From positions 1 through 5,348 of the forward strand of contig CAZCLF010000062.1 of assembly GCA_964499485.1 (NCBI GenBank): DNA of 5,348 nt. Reading direction: 5' to 3'. The position numbers and the translations under genes are program-made. This DNA is from Ga0074130 sp964499485 (GTDB lineage: Bacteria; Pseudomonadota; Gammaproteobacteria; Burkholderiales; Rhodocyclaceae). Of the stretch, positions 1-4,946 are shown one piece after another (positions within the stretch are counted from its first letter, which is position 1; each line of letters opens with the position of its first letter). Under the pieces are notes generated by a model, which worked only from the letters and a program-made list of their open reading frames with translations, was not told the origin of the DNA and ran no database searches.

Positions 1-2069
1 CGGCTGGTTTCGATGGTGATCACGTCAGCGTCCATGGCCGCGATTTCGGGCAGGATGTCGTTGAATTCCGAATAGCACATATGCGTATGGATCTGCGTTT
101 CGTCCTGAACGCCTGATGCGGTAATGCGGAACGCGCGCGTGGCCCACGCCAGATAACGCTGCCATTCACTATGCCGCAGAGGCAGCCCTTCACGGATCGC
201 CGGCTCATCGATCTGGATGATGCCGATACCGGCTTGCTCGAGATCCACCGTTTCATCGCGAATCGCTAAGGCAATCTGTAATGCCGTCGTTGCGCGTGGT
301 TGGTCATCGCGCACGAAAGACCATTGCAGCATGGTGATCGGGCCCGTGAGCATGCCCTTCATGGGGCGCTTGCTCAGGCTTTGCGCATAGGTCGTCCACG
401 TCACTGTCATGGGGTGGGGGCGTGACACATCGCCGTAGATAATCGGTGGCTTCACGCAACGCGAGCCGTACGACTGCACCCAGCCGTTTTGCGAGAAGGC
501 ATAGCCCGCGAGTTGTTCGCCAAAGTATTCGACCATGTCATTGCGCTCGGCTTCGCCGTGCACCAATACATCGATACCCAGTGCTTCCTGTTGTGCCACC
601 GCATGGGCAATTTCCCGCTGCATGTTGGCCTGATAGGTTTCAGCATTCAGCTCGCCACGCTTCCAGCCGGCACGTGCGCTGCGGATGGCCGGTGTCTGCG
701 GGAAGGAGCCGATGGTCGTGGTCGGGAATGCGGGTAGCTTGAAGCGCGCTTGTTGCTTCTGGCTACGTACAGCAAATGCAGACTGGCGCTGATCCACACC
801 GTCAGGCAAGTGGCTAAGACGCTCAGCGACAGCAGGGTTATGCACGCGACTGCTATTGCGGCGGCTACGGATTGCCGCTGCCGAAAAAGCGAGTGCGTCT
901 GTCACGCTGGCTGCCCCTTCGTTAAGCGCCCGCTTGAGGATATTGAGTTCGTCCAGCTTTTCGGCGGCAAAGGACAGCCATGACTTGAGTTCGCTATCCA
1001 GTGCCGTTTCGGTTTTCAATGACAAGGGTACGTGCAGCAACGAGCATGACGGCGCCAACCAGAGCGTGTGGCCGGGGCGATGTGTGCGAAGCTTTCTGAT
1101 CAACTCAAGCGTGATGTCGAGATCCGTGCGCCAAATATTGCGCCCATCGATCACCCCGAGTGAGAGCACTTTATGCGCAGGCAGCCAATCAAGCACGCCC
1201 GCCAAGTCTTGCGGCGCACGTATGCAATCGATATGCAGGCCCGCCACAGGTAGGCGGCATGCCAGATTGATGTTGTCGTCGAGCGGCGAGAAGTAGGTGG
1301 CGAGTAGTAGGTTCACGCCACAAGTCGCAAGCTGTGCATAGGCTTGCTCAAAGGCCTGACGCCACGCGACTGGCAGATCAAGCCCCAGAATCGGTTCGTC
1401 GATTTGCACCCAAGCCACATTTGCTGCCTTGAGTGTAGCGAGCAGCTGAGCGTAAGCCTCAAGCAAGTGCGGCAGCAGGGTGAAGCGGTCAAAGCCCGCT
1501 TGCTTCTCCTTACCTAGCCATAAAAAGCTCAACGGCCCAACCAGCACCACCTTAACGTTGTGCCCCAACGCTTGTGCTTCAGCCACTTGCGCGAGCAGGC
1601 TGTCTGCTTGGAGCGCGAAGGTGGTTTCGCTGGTGAACTCTGGCACGAGATAGTGGTAGTTGGTATCAAACCACTTGGTCATTTCTAACGCCGGCTTGCC
1701 GTGGCCGTGTTGTGCATGCGTACAGCCACTGTCGCAGCTGCTTTCCGCCACTGCTTCGCGGGCAACACCTCGGGCCAGCGTGAAATAGCGCTCCAGCTCC
1801 GTCTCACTGCCCTCAAAGCCAAAGCGTGCCGGTTCGCAGCCCAGCCATTGAATGTGATTCGCAATGTGATCGTAATAGGCGAAGTCGCCAACGGTCACGA
1901 AGTCCAGCCCTGCATCGTGTTGCTCCGCCCAATGGCGGGCGCGGAGTGTCTGGCCGACGTGTTGCAGTGCGGCAGCATCAATTTCTCCCTTCCAGTGCTT
2001 TTCCAGCGCGACCTTGAGTTCGCGCTGTAGGCCGATGCGGGGATAGCCGAGTGTGTGAATGCGGATCAT
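1..2069 (-). CDS. metE: Cobalamin-independent methionine synthase MetE (C-terminus cut by window edge)
   Basis: MetE transfers the methyl group of 5-methyltetrahydropteroyltri-glutamate to homocysteine in the cytosol, the last step of methionine synthesis, without B12. The frame starts ATG-ATC-CGC at 2069 (MIRIHTLGYPRIG) with AAGG nine bases upstream and stays open for 689 codons to the window edge. The E. coli enzyme has 753 residues, so roughly the last 70 codons are missing here. Folate-site residues R16-E-L-K19 and K132 (in EMTKWF) are present, as are TIGSFPQT near residue 453, HGEAERNDMVEYF (E506), W583, D621 and E627 (IIQIDEPA). Three of the four zinc ligands are visible: H663, C665 (THMC) and E687. 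The fourth, a C-terminal Cys, lies outside. An insertion relative to E. coli at residues 103-128 is rich in Cys and His. The gene is divergent from metR and shares a MetR box with it. Identification is essentially certain. Confidence 0.97.
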   Translation of the reverse strand, partial: MIRIHTLGYPRIGLQRELKVALEKHWKGEIDAAALQHVGQTLRARHWAEQHDAGLDFVTVGDFAYYDHIANHIQWLGCEPARFGFEGSETELERYFTLARGVAREAVAESSCDSGCTHAQHGHGKPALEMTKWFDTNYHYLVPEFTSETTFALQADSLLAQVAEAQALGHNVKVVLVGPLSFLWLGKEKQAGFDRFTLLPHLLEAYAQLLATLKAANVAWVQIDEPILGLDLPVAWRQAFEQAYAQLATCGVNLLLATYFSPLDDNINLACRLPVAGLHIDCIRAPQDLAGVLDWLPAHKVLSLGVIDGRNIWRTDLDITLELIRKLRTHRPGHTLWLAPSCSLLHVPLSLKTETALDSELKSWLSFAAEKLDELNILKRALNEGAASVTDALAFSAAAIRSRRNSSRVHNPAVAERLSHLPDGVDQRQSAFAVRSQKQQARFKLPAFPTTTIGSFPQTPAIRSARAGWKRGELNAETYQANMQREIAHAVAQQEALGIDVLVHGEAERNDMVEYFGEQLAGYAFSQNGWVQSYGSRCVKPPIIYGDVSRPHPMTVTWTTYAQSLSKRPMKGMLTGPITMLQWSFVRDDQPRATTALQIALAIRDETVDLEQAGIGIIQIDEPAIREGLPLRHSEWQRYLAWATRAFRITASGVQDETQIHTHMCYSEFNDILPEIAAMDADVITIETS

Positions 2070-2121
2070 GGAATATCGCCTTGTAAAAGTGGATGGCTGG
2101 CATGATCGAGCTTTGCTGTGT

Positions 2122-2150
2122 ATTATTCAAACGAAAGATTTTATAAATAT
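2122..2150 (-). promoter_or_regulatory. Candidate metE promoter
   Basis: On the minus strand AATAAT (2127-2122) matches the -10 consensus at five of six positions. At the expected spacing only a poor -35 (around 2150-2145, AT-rich) is found. A weak -35 fits an activator-dependent promoter. With a start near 2115, the MetR box is centred near -45, a usual position for a LysR-type activator, and the leader would be about 45 bases. That is too short for a riboswitch. The placement is inferred from pattern only. Confidence 0.45.
2142..2147 (+). promoter_or_regulatory. Candidate metR -10 element
   Basis: TATAAA on the plus strand matches the -10 consensus at five of six positions. No good -35 sits 16-18 bp upstream. 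Transcription would start near 2154, directly on the MetR box, so MetR bound there could block its own gene. The element lies within the AT-rich core of the divergent gap and is only a candidate. Confidence 0.35.
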
Positions 2151-2153
2151 TCG

Positions 2154-2166
2154 TGAATTAAATTCA
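2154..2166. promoter_or_regulatory. MetR-binding box between metE and metR
   Basis: TGAATTAAATTCA is an exact match to the enterobacterial MetR consensus TGAA-N5-TTCA and a perfect palindrome apart from its central base. It lies about 88 bp before the metE start and ends 12 bases before the metR GTG, just ahead of the metR Shine-Dalgarno sequence. Established knowledge: MetR with homocysteine activates metE, and MetR represses its own gene. The position here fits both, upstream of the candidate metE promoter and at the predicted metR transcription start. No second full box is seen in the gap. Confidence 0.85.
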
Positions 2167-2178
2167 TGAGGTGCTTGT

Positions 2179-3108
2179 GTGAGATCCATCCTCGAATTGC
2201 GTCATCTGCGCACCTTGCTCGCCTTGCGTGCCACCGGCAGCTTGTCCAAAGCCGCGGCCTTACTGAATCTCACACAGTCGGCGTTGTCGCATCAGATCAA
2301 GGCGATTGAAGACCATTACGGCATGGCACTGTTTGAGCGCAAGTCGTCGCCGCTCACCTTTACCGTGCCCGGCCAACGCTTGCTCACACTGGCAGATGCC
2401 TTGTTGCCACAGGTGGATGAGGCCGAACGCGACATTGCTCGGCTGGGGGAGGGCATGGCTGGGCAACTGCGCATTGCCGTGGAGTGTCATACCTGCTTCG
2501 ACTGGCTGATGCCAGCGATGGATGTCTTCCGTACCCGCTGGCCCGAGGTCGAGCTGGATATCGTCAGCGGCTTTCACTCTGACCCGGTCGGTTTGCTGCA
2601 TCAACATCGGGCCGAGCTCGCCATCGTCAGCGACTTCTCACAGCAGGAGCAAGAGGCAGGTATCGCTTATCTCCCCTTATTTAGCTATGAGATGGTGGGG
2701 CTGGTCGCGAATGGCCACGCGCTCACAGCACGCCCATTTTTGCGGCCGCAGGATTTTGCCGATCAGACCTTGATCACGTATCCGGTGCCGGACGACATGC
2801 TGGATGTGATGCGCCAGGTGCTCATCCCCGCCGGCATCAGCCCGCAACGCCGGACCAGCGAGCTGACTGTGGCCATCCTGCAGCTGGTGGCCAGTGGCCG
2901 CGGTGTGGCCGCGCTCCCTTTGTGGGCGGTGAAAAATTATCTGGATCGCGGCTATGTCAGCAGCCTACCCATTACCAAAAAGGGGCTGACCGGGCGGTTG
3001 TATGCGGCGTGCGGTGAAAGCTATGCTGAGCGGCCGTTTGTCAGGGACTTCGTCGATATCATCCGTGACAGCTCCCTGCTTAACCTACCGGGCATTGCGC
3101 TGCTCTAA
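2179..3108 (+). CDS. metR: LysR-type transcriptional activator MetR
   Basis: This is a 309-residue LysR-family regulator, close to the usual MetR length. In other proteobacteria MetR activates metE and other methionine genes with homocysteine as co-inducer. Residues 1-65 form the winged helix-turn-helix (LRHLRTLLAL, then SLSKAAALLNLTQSALSHQI with the recognition helix near 32-43). A linker helix follows. The effector domain from about 95 opens with LRIAVECHTCFDWLMPA, a stretch typical of MetR, including ECHTC at 102-106. LITYPV and GVAALPLW are also MetR-like. The start is a GTG preceded by GAGG with a 7-base gap; it puts the first conserved helix at residue 8, as in E. coli MetR. The nearby ATG at 2166 is in another frame. 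The gene is divergent from metE across a perfect MetR box, which supports the name. It converges on the downstream regulator gene with only 8 bp between their stops and no visible terminator hairpin. Confidence 0.95.
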   Translation: MRSILELRHLRTLLALRATGSLSKAAALLNLTQSALSHQIKAIEDHYGMALFERKSSPLTFTVPGQRLLTLADALLPQVDEAERDIARLGEGMAGQLRIAVECHTCFDWLMPAMDVFRTRWPEVELDIVSGFHSDPVGLLHQHRAELAIVSDFSQQEQEAGIAYLPLFSYEMVGLVANGHALTARPFLRPQDFADQTLITYPVPDDMLDVMRQVLIPAGISPQRRTSELTVAILQLVASGRGVAALPLWAVKNYLDRGYVSSLPITKKGLTGRLYAACGESYAERPFVRDFVDIIRDSSLLNLPGIALL

Positions 3109-3116
3109 GCATGCCG

Positions 3117-4010
3117 TTACGCGTGATTGATGCGCCACTCTTCAATCAGTTCTGCTGGACCTTGGCGACCATTTCCACGTTTGATACCAGGAGGCAGAGT
3201 AATGCGATCGGTCCCCGCACCGCCCACCCATAACTCAAATGCGTCAGGCAGGTAGTCACGAAGCTCTTTCAGCTGAATGGCTGCTTGCCGCGGTGGGAAC
3301 GATGATGAGAAGGAGAGCGCGACCACATCGACTTCATGTCGCTGGGCAGCATCCACAATGTCGAGCAGGGGGGTTCGGGTGCCCAGTGAGATGCAGCGTG
3401 CACCTTCAAGCATAAACAACACTTCGGCGAGCAGCAGCCCAAGACCATGTTCTTCATCGGGAACGGTGGTGAGCAGCAGCGTGGGACGACCACGCTCTCC
3501 GAGTACCGCCATTGATTGGCGCAGCAGCGACTTCAGCTGTTCGCTATAGACATGCTCTTCGTGAATACGGATTTGTCCTTGCATCCATGCTTCACCGACC
3601 GCTACTGACAGAGGGGCTGCAGTGTCTAGGACAAAACTTTGCAAGCCTTGACGCATAAGTTGCTGCTGCAGTGTGTCGCGTAAGCCACTAATGTCGCCCT
3701 GGCGTAGCAGGTTTAAGTAGGTGCTCCAGTCCTCCGTGACCGCTTGTACTTGCGTTTTCGTGGGCTCGGCCAGCAAGGCTTCCAGTGATTCCGGATCATA
3801 GGAAAATAATTTTCCAGGCCGAAATCCTCTATCAATCAAGCGCTTGATGAGTCGCAGGCGCTCAACTTCAGCAGGGGTGTACAACCGCTCCCCGTGCTGA
3901 TCACGCTGTGGCGACGGGAAGCCATAGCGGCGCTCCCACATGCGCAACAGATCCTTGGATAGCCCGGTGTCACGTTCGACAGCCGTGATGTTAAAGCGAG
4001 GAATGTTCAA
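3117..4010 (-). CDS. MerR-family regulator with cobalamin-binding domain, CarH/LitR photoreceptor class
   Basis: This is a 297-residue regulator when read from a TTG at 4010. An in-frame ATG at 4073 would add 21 residues, but it lies upstream of the predicted transcription start. The TTG has AGGA five bases upstream and directly precedes the conserved start of the MerR fold (NIPRFNITAVERDTGLSKD). Numbering from the TTG: residues 5-75 are the MerR winged helix with MWERRYGFPSPQR and RLYTP; about 85-170 is the helical bundle with W142-x9-E152-H153; 175-297 is the Rossmann-like cobalamin domain with E186-x-H188-x2-G191, a Ser-rich turn at 231-237 and G263-G264. The W-to-H188 spacing of 46 matches Trp131 to His177 of Thermus CarH. 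Known family members hold adenosylcobalamin, bind DNA as tetramers in the dark and release it in light. Light sensing here is inferred. The residue after W142 is Met, where Thermus CarH has His132. Expected to repress itself and the divergent operon. Confidence 0.88.
   Translation of the reverse strand: MNIPRFNITAVERDTGLSKDLLRMWERRYGFPSPQRDQHGERLYTPAEVERLRLIKRLIDRGFRPGKLFSYDPESLEALLAEPTKTQVQAVTEDWSTYLNLLRQGDISGLRDTLQQQLMRQGLQSFVLDTAAPLSVAVGEAWMQGQIRIHEEHVYSEQLKSLLRQSMAVLGERGRPTLLLTTVPDEEHGLGLLLAEVLFMLEGARCISLGTRTPLLDIVDAAQRHEVDVVALSFSSSFPPRQAAIQLKELRDYLPDAFELWVGGAGTDRITLPPGIKRGNGRQGPAELIEEWRINHA
3621..3636. promoter_or_regulatory. Third operator-like copy inside the regulator gene
   Basis: The plus-strand bases 3623-3636 (TGTCTAGGACAAAA) repeat 14 of the 16 bases of the operators at 4011-4026 and 4075-4090; the outer two bases differ. 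They fall in regulator codons 125-130 (SFVLDT) on the minus strand. The site centre is 391 bp from the nearer operator. Its place inside the gene resembles auxiliary operators such as lac O2. It could instead be a chance effect of the protein sequence, though a 14-base chance match in a window of this size is unlikely (my estimate is about 4 in 100,000, assuming random bases). Confidence 0.55.
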
Positions 4011-4026
4011 TTTTGTCCTAGACAAA
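4011..4026. promoter_or_regulatory. Operator copy 1, with regulator Shine-Dalgarno sequence inside it
   Basis: TTTTGTCCTAGACAAA contains perfect 6-base arms TTTGTC and GACAAA around a 3-base centre. It is the exact reverse complement of 4075-4090. On the minus strand it includes AGGA (4019-4016), five bases before the TTG start of the regulator gene. On the plus strand it lies three bases upstream of the -35 of the operon promoter. A further TGTC on the minus strand, 11 bp upstream at 4035-4032, adds a direct repeat with the 11-bp period known for CarH operators. It is most likely the binding site of the cobalamin regulator. Confidence 0.75.
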
Positions 4027-4029
4027 TGC

Positions 4030-4058
4030 TTGACATGGTTGTTTGACAGGGCTATCTT
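4030..4058 (+). promoter_or_regulatory. Promoter of the small-protein/peroxidase/folE2 operon
   Basis: A perfect -35 TTGACA (4030-4035) and a -10 TATCTT (4053-4058, four of six consensus bases) are separated by exactly 17 bp. Transcription would begin near 4065, giving a leader of about 28 bases before the ATG at 4093. Operator copy 1 lies just upstream of the -35 and copy 2 lies in the early transcribed region, so the promoter is bracketed by binding sites. This layout suits repression, including by a DNA loop. A second TTGACA at 4043-4048 has no usable -10. Confidence 0.7.
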
Positions 4059-4082
4059 AGGCCTGTGTCTCATGTTTGTCTA
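4054..4082 (-). promoter_or_regulatory. Promoter of the cobalamin-regulator gene
   Basis: On the minus strand a -35 TAGACA (4082-4077, five of six) and a -10 TAAGAT (4059-4054, four of six) are 17 bp apart. The -35 lies inside operator copy 2, and the -10 overlaps the plus-strand -10 almost base for base. The start would be near 4047, leaving about 37 bases of leader before the TTG at 4010. Both promoters cannot be open at once, and regulator bound to copy 2 would cover this -35. Confidence 0.6.
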
Positions 4083-4090
4083 GGACAAAA
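4075..4090. promoter_or_regulatory. Operator copy 2, with operon Shine-Dalgarno sequence inside it
   Basis: TTTGTCTAGGACAAAA is the exact reverse complement of 4011-4026. The two centres are 63 bp apart, six turns of B-DNA, so both sites face the same side. It contains AGGA (4082-4085), seven bases before the ATG at 4093, and the -35 of the opposing promoter. A TGTC 11 bp upstream at 4066-4069 mirrors the extra TGTC beside copy 1. It is inferred to be bound by the divergent MerR-type regulator. Confidence 0.75.
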
Positions 4091-4092
4091 CG

Positions 4093-4317
4093 ATGAAGAA
4101 GCCGGCGCAGTGTCTAATGAGTGTGTTGTTTCTGGTCAGCATGAGCGGTAACACCGCAAGCGTGCAGGATAACCATGAGAAGGCCCCGGCTGGTCGGCTA
4201 GACCGCCACGAGCAAGCCCTGTTGATTCTTCATCTGGGTGTTGCTCACCCTATGGCTGGCGCCCTATTGAGTGCGCCAGGCTTCGATCCCTCGGCAACGG
4301 TAGCGTCGCCACGATGA
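4093..4317 (+). CDS. Small exported protein of unknown function, first gene of the operon
   Basis: A 74-residue protein I do not recognise. It begins with a Sec-type signal peptide: two lysines, a hydrophobic core at about residues 6-17 (QCLMSVLFLVSM) and a likely cleavage site near NTA-S at residues 20-23. The predicted mature part is about 50 residues and includes EQALLILHLGVAHPMAGALL (40-59), which may form an amphipathic or weakly hydrophobic helix. Cys7 lies inside the signal peptide without a lipobox, so it is not a lipoprotein. Evidence that it is real: an ATG seven bases after AGGA, a good promoter directly upstream, a signal peptide, and an ATGA overlap with the peroxidase start at 4314. 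Because the peroxidase has only a weak ribosome site of its own, translation of this gene may be needed for peroxidase synthesis. A role as a partner of the exported peroxidase or as a leader peptide is possible but unproven. Confidence 0.75.
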   Translation: MKKPAQCLMSVLFLVSMSGNTASVQDNHEKAPAGRLDRHEQALLILHLGVAHPMAGALLSAPGFDPSATVASPR

Positions 4318-4910
4318 AACGCCTCCCCCCCTTCCCCTGGCGTTTTGTTATGGCCCTTGCCGTTGCCGCAGGGACCCTATCGGGGGCTCCAGCCCATGCT
4401 GCGGCCCCAGTGGCCGAGTGCCCCAAACTGCTGCAGCACACATTCCCCTCGTTACAGGACGGTAGCCCCCAAAACCTCTGCCAATACAGCGGCAAGGTCA
4501 TCTTGGTGGTGAACAGTGCCAGCTATTGTGGCTACACCAATCAGTACGATGGGCTTGAAGCCTTGTACGCCCGCCTGCAGTCGCGCGGGCTTGTTGTGCT
4601 TGGTTTTCCGTCAAATGATTTTGGCGGGCAGGAGCCCGGGACCAATAAGGAGATTGCTGACTTCTGTCGCGTGACCTATGGTGTGCGTTATCCGATGATG
4701 GCGAAGACCGAGGTCAGCGGACGTAAGGCGAACGCATTCTATGCGGCGCTGTCGAAGAAGACAGGTGCAAGTCCGCAATGGAATTTCCACAAATATTTGA
4801 TTGATCGCAGCGGAGACAAGGTGCTTAGCTTCGGCAGTAACACCAAGCCGGATGACAAGCAGCTGCTGGAGAAAATCGAGTTGTTTCTGAAGCAGCCACA
4901 GTCCCTATAA
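4314..4910 (+). CDS. Exported glutathione peroxidase (likely thioredoxin-type)
   Basis: A 198-residue peroxidase of the glutathione peroxidase family, reducing hydrogen and organic peroxides. Residues 1-29 form a signal peptide (basic start, FVMALAVAAG core, APAHA before the cleavage point), so it should act in the periplasm. The thioredoxin-like fold carries the catalytic set Cys72 (NSASYCGYT), Gln106 (FGGQEPG), Trp156 and Asn157 (WNFHKYL). Cys118 (ADFCRVTYG) matches the resolving Cys of thioredoxin-dependent members, so glutathione need not be the reductant. The Cys often found before NxF in the FPxNxF motif is Ser100 here. Cys36 and Cys56 near the mature N-terminus could form a structural disulfide. 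There is no insertion of the longer animal tetrameric forms. The start overlaps the previous stop (ATGA), and no strong Shine-Dalgarno precedes it, which suggests translational coupling. folE2 follows after 36 bp without a terminator. Confidence 0.93.
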   Translation: MKRLPPFPWRFVMALAVAAGTLSGAPAHAAAPVAECPKLLQHTFPSLQDGSPQNLCQYSGKVILVVNSASYCGYTNQYDGLEALYARLQSRGLVVLGFPSNDFGGQEPGTNKEIADFCRVTYGVRYPMMAKTEVSGRKANAFYAALSKKTGASPQWNFHKYLIDRSGDKVLSFGSNTKPDDKQLLEKIELFLKQPQSL

Positions 4911-4946
4911 CGGTTCGCGCCGTCAATTACCCCACGGAGAATCCGC

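Noticed and set aside
856..1296. Plus-strand open frame of 146 codons
   Set aside because: Antisense to metE, with no family resemblance and a composition expected from the opposite strand of a GC-rich gene. The same applies to the plus-strand frames at 446-742 and 1701-2030.
1..2069. metE as a frameshifted pseudogene, since only short frames with both ends are found here
   Set aside because: Reading the minus strand codon by codon from the ATG at 2069 gives one open frame of 689 codons with MetE similarity throughout. It simply runs off the window edge.
2070..2178. Cobalamin riboswitch in the metE leader
   Set aside because: The gap is only 109 bp with a predicted leader of about 45 bases, far too short, and no B12-box-like sequence is seen.
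3109..3116. Shared bidirectional terminator between the two convergent genes
   Set aside because: Only 8 bp separate the stops, and no stem-loop with a T-run on either strand is visible there.
3277..3549. Plus-strand open frame of 90 codons
   Set aside because: Antisense to the cobalamin regulator; serine-rich low-complexity translation and no ribosome site.
4043..4048. Second TTGACA as an alternative -35
   Set aside because: At 16-18 bp downstream there is no acceptable -10 (TGTCTC region), whereas the TTGACA at 4030 has TATCTT at exactly 17 bp.
4109..4123. Fourth operator copy in the small gene
   Set aside because: Only the TGTCTA half matches; the second arm is absent, so this is within chance expectation.
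4911..4946. Zur box or separate promoter before folE2
   Set aside because: The 36-bp gap has no AT-rich dyad like the Zur consensus and no promoter pair; it holds only the ribosome site.
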